Part shown: piece by piece, positions 50,289-63,800 of the stretch
Position numbering within the stretch: the stretch's first letter is position 1
How the letters are laid out: the number at the start of each line of letters is the position of its first letter
Assembly (NCBI GenBank): GCA_023055355.1
Contig: JALJCS010000024.1
Coordinates: 11,733,501 to 11,797,500 of the forward strand
Reading direction: 5' to 3'
Length of the DNA stretch: 64,000 nucleotides
Source of the DNA: Agelaius tricolor
Taxonomy: Eukaryota; Chordata; Aves; Passeriformes; Icteridae
Notes under the pieces: model-generated
Database searches by the model: none
Told to the model about the DNA's origin: nothing
Seen by the model: the letters and a program-made list of their open reading frames with translations, nothing else
Made by a program: the position numbers and the translations under genes

Positions 50289-50720
50289 AGAAGGATGTGG
50301 GCATCCTGCTGGGCATCAAGCTGTCCCTGAGCCAGGAGTGTGCCCTGGGGGCCAAGAGGGCCAATGGTACCCTGGGGTGCATCATGGAGAACATTGCAGG
50401 CAGGACAAGGGATGGGATCCTGCCCCTCTACTCAGCCCTACTGAAGCCACATCTGCAGTGCTGTGTCCAGTTCTGGGCTCCTCAGCACAGGAGAGACATG
50501 GAGCTCATGGAGCAGGTCCAGGGGAAGGCTACAAAGAAGACTAGAGAATCTCACTTATGACGGAAGGCTGAGGAATTTGAGCCTGGTTAGCTTCAGGAAA
50601 AGATGGGGACTCTTCAGTGAGAAGGTACTCTTCAGTGTCCATCAGTGTCTGAAGGGAGGGTGTCAAGAGGATGGAACTGGACTTTTCTCAGCAGTGCCAA
50701 GCAATAGGACAAAAAAAGAA
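50289..50720 (+). mobile_element. CR1 LINE copy B, internal fragment lacking the 3' end
   Basis: A plus-strand CR1 piece starting at AAGGATGTGGGCATCCTG and fading after GCAATAGGAC into an A-rich stretch (about 50709-50725). It covers only the C-terminal part of ORF2. There is no 3' UTR and no ATTCTGTG terminus. CR1 copies normally keep the 3' end, so this one was trimmed later or arose another way. Positions 50332-50521 match CR1 copy A at 185 of 190 bases. Confidence 0.93.
50290..50720 (+). pseudogene. CR1 ORF2 fragment, copy B
   Basis: A frame open to a stop at 50558-50560 carries LSLSQECALGAKRANGTLGC and ALLKPHLQCCVQFWAP, the part of ORF2 downstream of the reverse transcriptase core. A second frame then takes over with LKGGCQEDGTGLFSAVPSN, the next conserved block, so a frameshift separates them near 50530-50560. 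It is a dead remnant. Confidence 0.87.
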
Positions 50721-53700
50721 AAAAAGTATAAGGTAATGCACAGGAAGAAATATGATACGAAACAGGTTTAAAATTGGATTAATAGCAGAAAGCAGTGTGC
50801 CAATGATGTCAATTACAGTTTTGTAATGCTTCACAACTGTGAAAGGTTAGTTGCTATTTATTGCATACAATGTAAAAACGCCATATCTGAACACTTAGAA
50901 AATGCTTAGTCTTACATAAACACCCTAACTTCAGTATAACTGTGCTTAAATATCTAAATTCTATTTTCCAGACTGTATAATACAGAAACCATACTGCTTT
51001 TTCAGCTAATGAATGCAGATATAGAAACAGAAGATATATGAAGATATAATCTAAATTTTTTATAGGAAACATTTGTAGCAACATTTACTATTATTAGAGT
51101 CATGCTGCAGCACAAGGCTTGAACTTTACAACATACTCATTCTCTTATTTTAGATCATTTCACTTATTTTCAAAAGGTTGAATCTTTATGTATATGAAAG
51201 ACATTCAAAATATGCTTCACAAATGCACAGCTGACATTCTAAATCTCTTTTCCATTGAAAGTATTAAAATCTTTTTTAAAAAAGAAGGATTTTTTTATGT
51301 TTTTAAAGCAAATTACAGACTGGTAATTTTATGTTCTTACTGCTGGATTATGGCACACAAAGTGCCAAGAAATGTTTTGTACATGTCAAGAAGCTCTTTC
51401 TTGGATTCTCTGAAATAGCAAGAAGTTAGTGCCATCTATAGACAGAATTTAATATTGAAAAATAATAGGAAAAAAAATACAGGCTAAGCAAACCAATCAT
51501 ATCAAACAAAGTAAAGGTTGTTCAATAATCTAAAAATTAATATAAAAAATGCCTCACATCTGCTCATTTTTTTCAGTTTTCCTAAGAAACATTTTAGCAC
51601 AAATGATGACATGAATCTGTAACAAAGCAATTTAATATTCCTTTAAGTAATCCTGTGCATTCAATTCAGTACAACCTTGTTGAAAGTAACCCAGCAGTGG
51701 TTACACCATTCCTGAGTCAGTTTGCTTTTTATTGTTTCACTTCTCAGTTGAGCTGCCTTCCATTGTTATTAAAACAACCATTACCACTTGCAAGTCCAAC
51801 CTTGCAAACCTTAAGCTCCTAAGTCACTTTAATGATACAAATAAACCAATTATTTTCCAAGGATATTCACATGCTTTGTCTCACAGAAATGTGCTCATAG
51901 ATCATAAAATAACCTGTTGTATACATCTTGCTTCCTTTAACAGCAAAGTTTCTCTCCTGGTTCTCCACCAGAAGTAAAATTAAATGTATTTAATGTAAAA
52001 ATAGAATTGTAAAGTAAATAAAAATGTATGCTGGTAACCAACATCCACTTAAATACCTGATGACCATTAGAATATTGCCAGCAGAGTGTAAACTGTATTA
52101 AATACCCTAGTCTGTAATTTAGGTGGCAAAAATGTATGTATAAATCTGCTTTCTCTTCTTTTCCATCTCTATAAAAAAAGCTTGCAAGTCCAATCCATTT
52201 TTCTAAGAAACACCTTTTTAATTAAATTACGTTTCAAATCTAAAGCAATATCAGATTTCCAGAAGTGAAATTCTGATACAAACGGTTGAAGTTACACAGA
52301 GGAAAAACATTGCTATTATTGACCACAACAGATCTATATTTTGACTATTGTGAAAGGAAGCACCAGCCCTCCTCAAAGCCCTTTTGGGTAACCTCCTTTC
52401 ATTAAATCTCTATTTCTGTCCTGTAGGGCTGGCAACACCTGGCAGAGGATTCTGCAGTCATGTCACAGGTGTACAGAGCAGCAGCAGGGCAAGCAGGAGC
52501 ACAGGGTGAAAAATGTTCTGTGGTGTTTGCAAAACAAAAACTCCCCAGCTGCATTAAATACATCACATGAAAAGAGCACCACACATGGAATAGTTAAATG
52601 ACTTGTTTGGACCTGAAAGGTGAACATATTTGATCAGGAAACTGCATGTTTTTAGGTGGAAAGTTCAAATATTTCAAAGTAGTTAAAAAAAAGATACTTT
52701 ATTTTGAATAAATTTTCATATACTTGACATTACTATTCCAGAATTGTATGGTACATGTGAATTTACTTTGGCACCTTCAAAGGTCGTGCCTGCATACTAC
52801 TGCATTTATTTCCATAGCTGGTGTCCTAGCAGCATTTCAAGACTGCATTGAATACACTCATCCATACATCTATATAAAATATAAAAATATATGCAAATGT
52901 CAGGAATACAATTGCTTTAAAATGTCTACATTTTTGCTGCTATAACAAAAAATAGTATGATAGTAAAATCTGAAGCATCACAGCAGACATTTAAATTCTT
53001 CAGTAGAAGGAAAACAATTTGACAAAGAGTTTTCTTTCTGTCCAGTTCAACACAATTGCTACCTGTGGTAAAGATTTTCTAAAAGGAGCTAAGTTGCTTA
53101 AATTTCTTTGAATGTCAAGCTCATATATTATCTCTCTCCTTCCATTTCTTCCAAGTGCATAGACAAATTTCCTTCTTTACTCATCTATTCAAAAGGCAGA
53201 TTTGTCTATAAAAGTGCCAAGCTTTGAATTTTCTCCATCTCATGCTAGTCAAGGAAAATGTCATAGTCTGTCCTCAGATGTTAGCACAGACACGTGTGGC
53301 AGAGCCACACATTTATTGCGACTAAGCTCAGCCAGCTGGAGATTAGCAAAGAGGGATGAGTGAATAAGTGACTAAAGGCAAAGCTAAAGGCAGTCTCAGA
53401 AAGAAATACAGCATCCTGAGAATCTGATTATTTTATTTATTATTTTGTCTTTTTATGATGTTCACTTGCATCTGCAGCTTCTTTTTGGTAAAATCATGAG
53501 CAACCTTTATTTTCCATCTGCTTCAGAAAACAAATATGGTGCATTTGAAATGGAGAGGCCTAGGTGGAATTTGAGGCAGCCTGATGAGAAAGCTAAAACA
53601 ATAGGCCTGATACTTTTATTGATTCCAGACAAAGAAATGTCTGGTTTATCCCTAATTTAAGAGCTCTGTTTCAAGAAAAAATTAGAAAAAATGGATGAAG

Positions 53701-56235
53701 TCCTGGGGCTCTTACAAACCTTCTGTTACCTGGGTAGTATAGGTAGACAGTGACATACATTTCATTTGCCTCTCCTTCATTCAAGCCTGGGGGATTCACA
53801 GACGAATATTTGATAAAGAATTTTAATATATTTTCAACATATGTGGAAATCTGAAAGTGAAGTAACTTCCACCCTTTTTTTTCATGTACAGCACTGATTC
53901 CCAGTAAGAGCACTGCCCACTAGTGTGTACTTTAATTTCCTTTCAGATGAGAAATGATAAATAGATAAATTTTCAATATTCTTTTGTTTAAAAAAATATT
54001 CATACCTTAAGTATTTATTTAGAAAAAAACAAGTTATCAAATTAAACAAGTGGGATCTGGAAGAAAATAAAGAATCTGGGGCTTATCTGTTTTTAAATGT
54101 CTTAATCAAGTAAAATTACAGTTTGACTTCAGGCTGCTTTATGAAGTATAAAACCAAGGAACTGAAGATCATGATCTAACACTTGTTGAGGTTAATGGGA
54201 CTCTGAGCTTGGGAACAGGCCTCAGAATGTCATATCTTTTTATGTACAGTTCTGAAGTGAGACAGTAAGATAAAAACTCTCATATTTAGGAGGCCTTTTC
54301 CAAGATCACAGTCACTTGGAATGCTGTGAATAAGAGAAGAGCCAAGATGAACACAAAAAGAAGATGCATCGCAAACAAACCAGGTTTAAAAGCAGTAAAA
54401 TATTTTCAATTTTTATATTTTTTAGACAGCGGTTATAACAAAGAGACCAAAAAACACCTTATTGGCAATTGGGCCATCAAAGGTAAACATCAAGCTAATC
54501 CAGAAATAATTCAGAAATATATACCTATAATAAATATGATCATGGGACAAAGATTTCCTCTCAGCACCACTTGAATTACATTGATTAGGTTTGAATATTT
54601 ACCCATAAATTTCTCACATACCAGTAGAGCAAAAAGCTTATATCCCCTCCTAAATTATATGCTTTATAGTATATCAACTGCCCTATAAAAGCAATTTCAC
54701 ATCTGTGTGGATATATGTATAAGTAACAGTGCTAAATGTGGAGATAAAATAATTTGATGAAGATATTAAAAAATAAAAGCTAGGAAAAACATTCAGTGAA
54801 TAAAATGAATATAACCAAATTTCAGGGGTTTTCAGGGTTTTTTTTTTAGGAAAAAGTGAACTAATTTTGAAAGGCTCAGATATTTCCCTGCTGTGGTCTG
54901 GAGCTTTTACAATATAAGTTTATTGACTCTTGTGCTGTTTTGAATTTGTATGAGGCCATTTATACCATTTATGAAATCTCATATATTACTGAGAAGCACA
55001 TAATGTGGTTATGTAAAATGTGTTTTAGTTGCCAAGGAAAATACAGAAGGAAAAAAAACCAAAAAAACCAGAAAACCTTGGTGTCTTTGAGAGATTTTAG
55101 TATGCACTGAGCTTTAGAGGATGAACACAAAGCCAAATCCAACCTGAATGTTTTGGGTTTGCCCTGAGGCCTTGAAATAGCTTTTTTCTTTATGTACTCT
55201 GCCTCAACTAGAAGCTAGATGCTTATAGAATATTGAGAAGCTAAATAAAAAATAAAAAGTCATCAATGACAGCCTTGTCCAACTTCAAAAACACAGATTA
55301 TTTCTACTCTCTATCTATAAAGCTTTGGTTTCTTCTTACTTGAAATTAAAAGAACTGATAGAAAGAACAGTACAATGTGGAATAATGGGCTACTGGATCA
55401 TCCTTTCCTATGAAAATGGATTCAGTCAGTCTTCTACAGCAAAAGCTGTCAACTTCTACTCAGTATGAAAGTATCCCACCTTCAAGGTCTGCAAATTCAT
55501 GTGAAGGAAAGTTTCAGAGAATTTGAAAAGGTAAAACTGTGGAAGGAGATTGAGGGTTATTCTGTGTCCCTTGCATGAAAAAGCTTTGTTGGAGTTGCAG
55601 GAAGGAAAGCAAATCTGGAAATATAACATTATCTAGAGGTGAATTGGATGTTAAGTGGGTCAAGCTCCACAGAGCTGAAAATCTGCTGTAGGAACATCCA
55701 GGACACTGTGTCAGCACAACAGTGACTCTAAAACACTGACTCTCTCACCCATACCAGAGAGCAGCAGCTTCCTGTGGGGTGTGAGAAATGCAATCCTGTG
55801 AGAAACTGCCTGATCTGTCCATTTTAGAATACAAACAATGGAATAATTAATCAATTTCCAGTCCAAATAATTAAAATACTGCTCAGTGTTGTAGAACTCT
55901 GTGAAGGAAATCACCTACAGGAATGCCAGTATTTAATGATGTTGCTCATAAAAGTACAGATAGAGTAGCAACTCTTTTCTTACTTTAAATATAAAGAAAG
56001 TAGTCCATGTGATGGCTAAAAGTAAGAGAGGACATTTTTTCTTCTTATATCAAGACATAAGATAAAGCATAAATACTTACCAGGGAAAATGTCATGCTCA
56101 GGGGCTTATTGGAGTGAGTGGAAGTAACTATTTTTCTGCTTTTGCTATATAAAAATATTGCATAATTTATAATAGAATTGTTTTGATGTGCCATTGCCAG
56201 CATTAAGCCTCACAAACATTGCCTCCAGTTTTCTC
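50721..56235. other. Unique sequence, nothing recognised
   Basis: About 5.5 kb of AT-rich sequence without recognisable exons, RNA genes or transposons. Confidence 0.6.
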
Positions 56236-56400
56236 TTAGAATCATAGAAAACAACAGAATATTTCATGTTGGAAGAGACCCACAAGGATCATCAGGTCCA
56301 TCTCCCTGCTCCTCAGAGGGCAACTTGGAAGTAAACCATATCACCAAGTGCATTCTCCAGATGCTCCCTCAACTCTGAAACATTTGGTTCTCCATAATGC
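56236..56400 (-). mobile_element. CR1 LINE 3' fragment
   Basis: Reverse-strand CR1 3' UTR. It opens at AGAATCATAGAA, the remains of the terminal repeat, followed by GTTGGAAGAGACCCACAAGG and ATCATCAGGTCCATCTCC, close to the avian consensus. A diverged downstream part (ACCAAGTGCATTCTCCAGAT) extends to about 56400. It is a short 5'-truncated copy. Confidence 0.88.
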
Positions 56401-58329
56401 ACCACAAGATGGTTTAGATTTTAAAGATCAGAAATGTACTGGACAGTGCATATCACTGCCTCTTCAGCAGGGCACAGTCTGCAGAATTGGCAGAGTCAAA
56501 CCCAGGGCCAGTGGAAGTCCTCACCCAGTTTATTAGTGGTAAATACTCCACTGGGTTTGGCTGCTGAATTCAGTTCTACTGTTGGAAATTGAGAGTAATC
56601 CTAGCACAATAATCTCCTGTAAAGCAATGCTATCAAACCAAAGAGGGATCATAAGTACTTTGAAGAATTCACTCCATGAGGAAGAAAGATCATGGGGGAT
56701 TCAAGTAGCTGTAATGTCTTTTGTTATCAAAAGACACTTATTTTTTCTGCAAGAGAGAACAGTGCTTAAAAAAATGGATCTTAACCAACAATTTAGGGCC
56801 AACTCAAAAGATGAACAATCCGTTTGTAACACATGCAGTTACAGTTTTGAAGTTATCATCAAGTTCAAGGTTGTGAATTAAACAGAAAAAGAAGGTGCTC
56901 TGTAAATGATTAAACCTAGTTTGGATGACCTGGTGTCTATACCAAATGACTTAACAATTTATAATGTAGTGAAGATAGACTGAAAACAAAACCCACAGCC
57001 TTATGCACAAACACTGAAGTGTAACATTAGAGAAGAGGTGGGCCAATCTGATTGATGTCAGTTAACAAAATACAAATCACACTGTACATAAAAATTTGCA
57101 GCTTTTTATATACTACTTTGCAGGAGTAACCTTACTGTACTCTGAAGTTTGATTCTATGTTAAGAATAAAAAAAAAACATGTCAAAGCTTTCCAAGCATT
57201 GATAACCAAACCCACAATTTTTATTCATATGCTAGCAATGTTAATTATTAAAAACACTAAGCTCTGTGGGTCATTTCAAAAATCAGCTTAAGTGCTGCTT
57301 TCTATTTCTGAAAGTCATTTTATTTATGGTATCTACGAAATCATTTAAGGATCTGCATTAACACTGAAATACAGACACTTAGACTGCATTCTCTACTTAG
57401 TTCATTCTCATATAAAATGGAATTTTCCATGTACTTCAAGGAGCATAACCTAACCTCTACCTGAGTGAAGGCAGGGACACACCCTTTTGCATTTCAGATA
57501 CAGGAGAAATTCTTGAAGCAGCAGCACCAATGCAATTTCCCCCGCCCCTCTCTCAGTAGTCTCAGCTGTTTTGTCCTTCCCTGTTCTGGTTCAGGCATTC
57601 AGCTATTTTGTTTATGGCTGCTACAAACCCTGGCTGTCTTGCTTTGCCCTAGTAAAAGCTCCTTGTTTGGTTAATATATATTTTCAGTGCTCCTAAGAAA
57701 CTTGATGAAGGACAGATAGCAAAAGAGGCCAGACTGCCAGTCAGTGTAAACTGGATAGCTCTGTGGATTTGAGTGAATTAAGACCAAACTGTAGTGATTC
57801 ACAAAGTATGTTTTTCATGCAGAGACACTGTTTTTTGAAATTCTGTTGTGACTGCACAGACTCTCCATTTTTTGGATGCATATTTAAGAAGTAGTCATTT
57901 CTGTTTGCTGTGCATATTCATTTTGATATGTGTTTAAAGCCAAGGAGATCATCTGGATCCCCAAATAAAATGTCTGGAGTCATTCATGTCCTCTCAAAAA
58001 TACTATTGGTGTGACCGAAGGTGGAACCTATAATTTAGTTGTCAGGTTTTGTTAATAAGTCTATAAAATAAAAATTATAGGCTGACAGCATCTTCTGCTG
58101 GGAAACTTGCCACTGAGATATTCTGAGGTTTCTTAAATAAAAACCAAGAAAAGTCCTGTTAATATGGTGGTGCTTTGGGGCAGATAGATTTCTGCCCAAA
58201 TACTGCTCTTGAAGGGCAAATGGATATGTTAATACCCTGTCTCCAGAGGAGATGTGTAAATTTTGGGGGAAGAAAACTGGTAGTTAAACACAGACACCAC
58301 TTACACAGAGATCTTATTTATTCTCTGTC

Positions 58330-58854
58330 ATGAAGAATCTTGTCATGAAACTTGAAGACTTTCCAGAAGATGTGCTACACTCTGCCTCTGGTTTGGGAAG
58401 GAAGCACTTGGCAAATCACAGAGGCAGTGCCACGAAAAAGTCACCAAATTCCTTCCTCTCCTTAAAAATCTACCAAAATATGCTTTACACCAAAAAAAAA
58501 GTACTTACTAAGAAATACCATCAGGTTGCAGCAGCATGGTCCAAAGCTGATTTGGACAATGCCAGCCCACAACCAGGACCTGCTCCCCTGCTGCACACAT
58601 CATTCCTTTTTTTGGGAGGACCAAAAAATGTTGCCTCCTGTAGTGCAGGAGTTCATGGGCTTCTTTCTACTCTGATAAAAGAGCAGAGGGAAAAGGCTGC
58701 TCTTATAAAAATATTAGATGTAATTACACAAAGCTTTGCACTACAGCTATCTGTAACTCCACTTAAAAACTCTCTTCAGTGTGTCACTAGGAACATTTTA
58801 TTGTGTCTGAATGTGTACAATTATCAAAAAGGGGGTTTTTCCCCCCAGACTTAA
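58330..58854 (+). CDS. Unrecognised 174-residue open frame, weak candidate
   Basis: The longest open frame in the window, from an ATG to a TAA. The product is basic in its first third (for example YTKKKVLTKKYHQ near residues 53-65). A Pro/Ala/Leu stretch follows around residues 78-95, and the C-terminal half has a REKAALIKILDVI segment. I recognise no domain, signal peptide or family. The flanks show no sign of a processed-gene insertion. In sequence this AT-rich, a 174-codon frame is unexpected though not decisive. It could be a chance frame, an old degenerate insertion or a lineage-specific exon. I think chance most likely. Confidence 0.13.
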   Translation: MKNLVMKLEDFPEDVLHSASGLGRKHLANHRGSATKKSPNSFLSLKIYQNMLYTKKKVLTKKYHQVAAAWSKADLDNASPQPGPAPLLHTSFLFLGGPKNVASCSAGVHGLLSTLIKEQREKAALIKILDVITQSFALQLSVTPLKNSLQCVTRNILLCLNVYNYQKGGFSPQT

Positions 58855-60794
58855 ATGGAAAGGAGAGGGTAATTAACTGTATGAGATTCAGTGCTGTGAA
58901 GTGCTAAAGACTTGCAGTTAATTATTGAAACTCAAGTCTTTGGTGGGAGACCCTTCTGGGTGGTCTCACAGGTAAGACACAGGGCCTGGAGGGAATGGCA
59001 GAGTTCTGAACATGGAAAGACTAAATGATGGAGTAAATTCTGGTTGTCTTTAAAGCCTGTAGTAGCAACATCATCTTTTTTAAACTGAAGTTGAAGGTAA
59101 GAATATTCTTCAATCCATTTTTATCTCTACCACTTTTTTTCTCAACAACCTTGGGCTTCTTCTAAGTTTCAAAATCAAAGAAAAGATTCTGTATAGGATA
59201 AGTGGTACTATGACCTCTCTGCAAATGCAAATAACCCCATCAAATCTACAGTGTTGAGAGGGACAGGACAGTAGCAAATACCTTGTATTATTACCATTTC
59301 CTCACCCATCTTTAGATTATCTGTTTTTTTCATTTTTCTCCTTTTCCTTTCATTCTTCACTTCCCAGTTCTCCTTTTTTTCTTCAGCCAGCTGGTATTTC
59401 TCTGTGGTTCTTATGTACACGAGAAACTACATCACTGTCCTCAGTAAAACAGGAAAAGTAGAGTTACAAGCACAGTACACTACAGAATCATGCTCACCTG
59501 GGGCCACTGAGGGACAGAGAAGCTTCATTTATTACTTAGTGGTATTTAAGTACCTAAATACTCACCACAACAGACGTCTATATGGTTTATTCATACACAG
59601 ATTTTTCTAGGCAGTTCACTGTAACTAGTATGCAAACCACCCACAACTATGCAGCAAAACTCCACATGGCTGTATAAACAAGTGCTCCATGAAAAGCAAT
59701 TTCTCTCTGAATCCTCAGGGCTTTGTGGGCTTTTCATTATTTATTTATTTAAATGGCTTAACAAATGTATTCAGATGCCACAGTGAAAGGCAAGATATAT
59801 GAAGCAAAGTAGAATGTATGCTGGAGAAAATAGAACAGTTTAAGATCAGATGCAAATAATTAGCTACAGATCAGCCTCTTCTTTCCTTTTTATCTAGACT
59901 GGAATAGATGTGATCAAACTGTGGCAGTTACATGGAAGAAATTTTTTTCTGGACAACAGGCAGAAGGACAGAAGACTGCTTTTTCCTATTTTTCCTTTTT
60001 ACTTTTTGAAACCTCTTAAGATGTACTTCTTTAAACTTTCACCTGGAGCATCTCTGAGTTGGTCCATTTTTCCTGATGTCTGGGGAGGACCTTTCAAGAG
60101 CAAAACAGGAGAGAAAACAGGTTTAATATGATCTCACAAGCTTAGCAAAAGGTAAGAATGCTATACTCTACTGCTTTTTAAGTGTTCAGTTTTAAAATTT
60201 GCAAGATTTCAGTTTGATAGTGTCTGTCTTTGAGGCAAGAAGGGACATTTTCCCCTTAATTTCCTTAAATTTTTCTTAAAACACATTCTTTGAAAATTAG
60301 TGTCCTTTTTCCAAATTGCAAAGTGAAACTGAACACAACCACAGAAAAATAAAGACTACACATATTCTCATAGTGATTAGAAGAAAAGTGGACACAAATA
60401 AGCAATTTATATAGAATTTGAGATCAGCCTTTAAGAGAAATAACAATCACCACTTATTGATTCTTAATATCATTTTGTGTGTCCTAAATGACAACTTTAC
60501 AGTGCATAGGAGGATTTCACAGCACTCTTCTGTGTAGAACTGCTGTGTTTTCTTTGCAGCTGGGTGAGCTGCAGCCCATGGACCCAAAGCCCTGCAGTTT
60601 AAAGCCCTCCAGTGCTCTTGGGCACCAGCCCCAGTCTCTGTACCTCACGTGGTCTTGGAACTCATCAATTGTAACAGAACACTGCATTAGTTCCAATGTG
60701 CCCATGAAAACACAGAAGGAAAAGATTGTGAGGGGAGCTTCATTGAGCTGAGCCTTGCACTGTTCTGCTTCCTTGACACTATCTAAATGCACCA

Positions 60795-60798
<4 letters not shown>

Positions 60799-60829
<31 letters not shown>
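60799..60829. repeat. (AT)15 microsatellite
   Basis: Fifteen uninterrupted AT units in unique sequence. The repeat gives Ile/Tyr runs in frames that cross it, which are artefacts. Confidence 0.95.
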
Positions 60830-60835
<6 letters not shown>

Positions 60836-63800
60836 ACAAGTATGACCATATTCTGCCCAAAATTCATCCCAATACCAACATAGGTGTCTACACCTTTGTT
60901 CAAGAGCAACCAAGTTCACCCATTTGCTGTTGTCTGCGGGAGCTCAGCACGAGCAAGGAGAACATTCTCTGTGGTCACAACCAAGACAAGGCTTGCATGG
61001 TCAAGTGCATCTAAGCCAAAAAGTTTTTATATGAGCATCAAGGGTCTTTCACAGAAAGGGAAGCACCAAAATGTAACACACCTATCCTAGTCTGGAGGCT
61101 GGGGAAATATCTTAACAAAGAGGCGAGATTTTTTTCTGCCTGAGGCCATTCAGGCTAGGAAAGAGAAGACACCAGGAGGAAACAGGCAGAAAAGTGATGG
61201 AAGAGGATGTCAGTTGAAGTCCTGAAGGAAATGGGGACTAGGTATTCAGACTGATAAAGGAGTGCATTGATGCGTAAACAAGCAGGCAGCACATGAATGA
61301 AAATGATGGAGCAGAAATGAGCTGGATTTTATAGCAAGCCATCACATGCACTCTCTAGGAGCTGACTTCTAGGGCATCTGTAGCCTCAAAGACTTAGGGA
61401 ATGCAACAGTTCGTCTCTTAAAGTATTTAAAGCAACCTGTCTGGTACAACTCAGCCTTCAGGCTCAAAAGGAATCTTTTTAATTGGATGCTAGAGGCAAC
61501 AGATGCTGTAGGAGAACAGAAAGGTGTCCCCTTCCACCTGCAGTGACTCCATTGGCTCCACCAGCAGGTGCATCTATGGAACAGAGGTGACCCCAGTGGT
61601 GACTGACACCTGTAAGCCCTTTCTCACTGAGAAGCCTCCATGTCCACAGGAGGCAGGGGGAGGTCCCCACATTATCTCAGGAGAAATGTGAGAGCAGGGG
61701 TGGTGGAGGAAGGAGAATGGTCTTAACAGAAAGCCTGCAATAGTCCCATCTCCCAGGGGTTTAGGATAATCTTAGCATCCTAAATCCACCAACATGGGTT
61801 GTGAGCACCATTCATGAGGAGAAAGACATCCCAGAGATAGGGTTTATAAGTCTGAAAGAAATCTCCATAGGAACCTGTGGTAATTCCTATTCCTGGTACT
61901 TGAGCCTAAAGCTTTGCCTTCCCATCTTCCTGTTTCCTTCAGTAGACAGTCAGCTTGGAAGAATTATCTACTGAGCAGAGACTAAAAAATTAAGTCAAGA
62001 ATTTCACTTCTGTCCCTAATCCAACCATTTGATTTAATCTGTGGTTTTTGCTAAAACACCAAGTCCCTCAGCTTTATCCATGTCTGAAATGGGAATAATG
62101 CTAGTTAAATGACTGTAGCTCACTTTGAAAAACACTGAACAAAATGTGCAAAATAAACCTAATTTTTTTCTTTCTTAGCCTTTATATTCAAAAGAATAAT
62201 TCACAATGAATAACTTATGCAGTGATATGAACTCCTTTACCTTGAATGTTATTCACCCACAATGCATAATTTTTTTTCTGAGTTATTTGTTATTCTACAC
62301 TGGTTAAATAATTCCCATAAATATTTAATGGTTTATGGTCTGTTCATGAAAAGTTTATTCAGAATATTTATTACATGAAATGAAATGAATTGGATATTTT
62401 TGGTATATCCAGTCTCTGCTTCCTGACTAGAGTAATGTAATTTGTTGAATCAGGTCTTTTATGTAAATTATTTTGCTTGAGCATCAATTATATTATCTGT
62501 ACATATTCTTGCTTATAATGTAAGTTTGAGAACATCCCTAGCCATCAACTCATTCACCCCAAAACAAATGTAGTTTTAAATCACAAATGCAGATAAAGAA
62601 AACTCTATTTGCATCTGATCTTACACTGTCTTATTCTTCATGTGCAGACGTTGAATACAAAGTTAAAATATATCCTAGTCCTTTTTTTTAAATTTAAATT
62701 ACATTACCATTAACTTCTTTCACGTAAAAGTAATTTAACGTGATTAAAGAGAATACTCTGTGGATTTACATTTTCCAAATGGATTAGCAATAGATCTCTT
62801 GGAATTCATCAGGTATAAGAATGAAGCTGTAAAATAGTGATTTAAGTAAATGCAGGGAATACCAAGAGGATTAAAATGAGATTTCTAAGGTCAATAACAT
62901 TGCAGTGTAGATTTTATTGTAACATTAAATCTTTTGAAATATTTACAGAGAAGAAATATACTTTAGCTCTGAGACAAATTATAGAACACAGAAGTTTGAG
63001 TAAGCTATGATTTACATTTTCACTTACCTGAGGGAATCACTAATTGCTAGAAACTGTTCATTCTTTAGGAGGTCTTCAAGTAAAATGAGAAACAGGGAAA
63101 AATTCTGGGTGACAAGCAAGGCCAGTTTTAAATATAGCTTTGTACTTCTGTTTTTGTTTTCTAAAAGAAACCTCCAGTAATCATATTTCAATGATAAAAC
63201 AAATGCATTAAAATATTTTTATGAAGTTGCAGTTGCAGTGTCATCTTAGTGTAAAACTATAGAATAGGCAGCAAAGTAATTAAATGTAAGGACATTTATA
63301 TTTTTAATGCTCAAAATGTTTTGTACGATTTTTCTATTTTCTTTAACAAGACTTTAAAGCACATCAAGGATTAGCAATATCTCATGGGTCATAATCTCCA
63401 GAGTATCGTCTTTCTACATAGCTGCTTTTCTCACATCAGCACAATTCTTTGACAAATTTTATTTTTATTCTGGTGAAAATCTCAGTTAGCATCTTTCAGG
63501 ATAATGGCCAAATGGATAAGCTCCTTGGAGTCTTACTCTAAAGTTTTTGTGAAGCATGCACACATTTATATGCCTGTCAACCTGAGTGTCTTTCTGCCCT
63601 CTCCCTCCAAAGTGGCCTTCACCCCTGAAATTGCTGTATTTGTACAGACACAGAAATTCACACACTAAAACAGAATTTCAGGTATGGGAGACTACCAAGT
63701 ACCAGGGGTGAAAGTCTGAGAGTTGCTAAATATTTAGCTTCAAAATATTTGTCTGAATGTACAAATTACTGCAAAAAAGTAGTTTTCCCTGAAAAATTTT

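Noticed and set aside
60787..61014. Frame starting with Tyr/Ile alternation
   Set aside because: It is produced by the AT microsatellite at 60799-60829.
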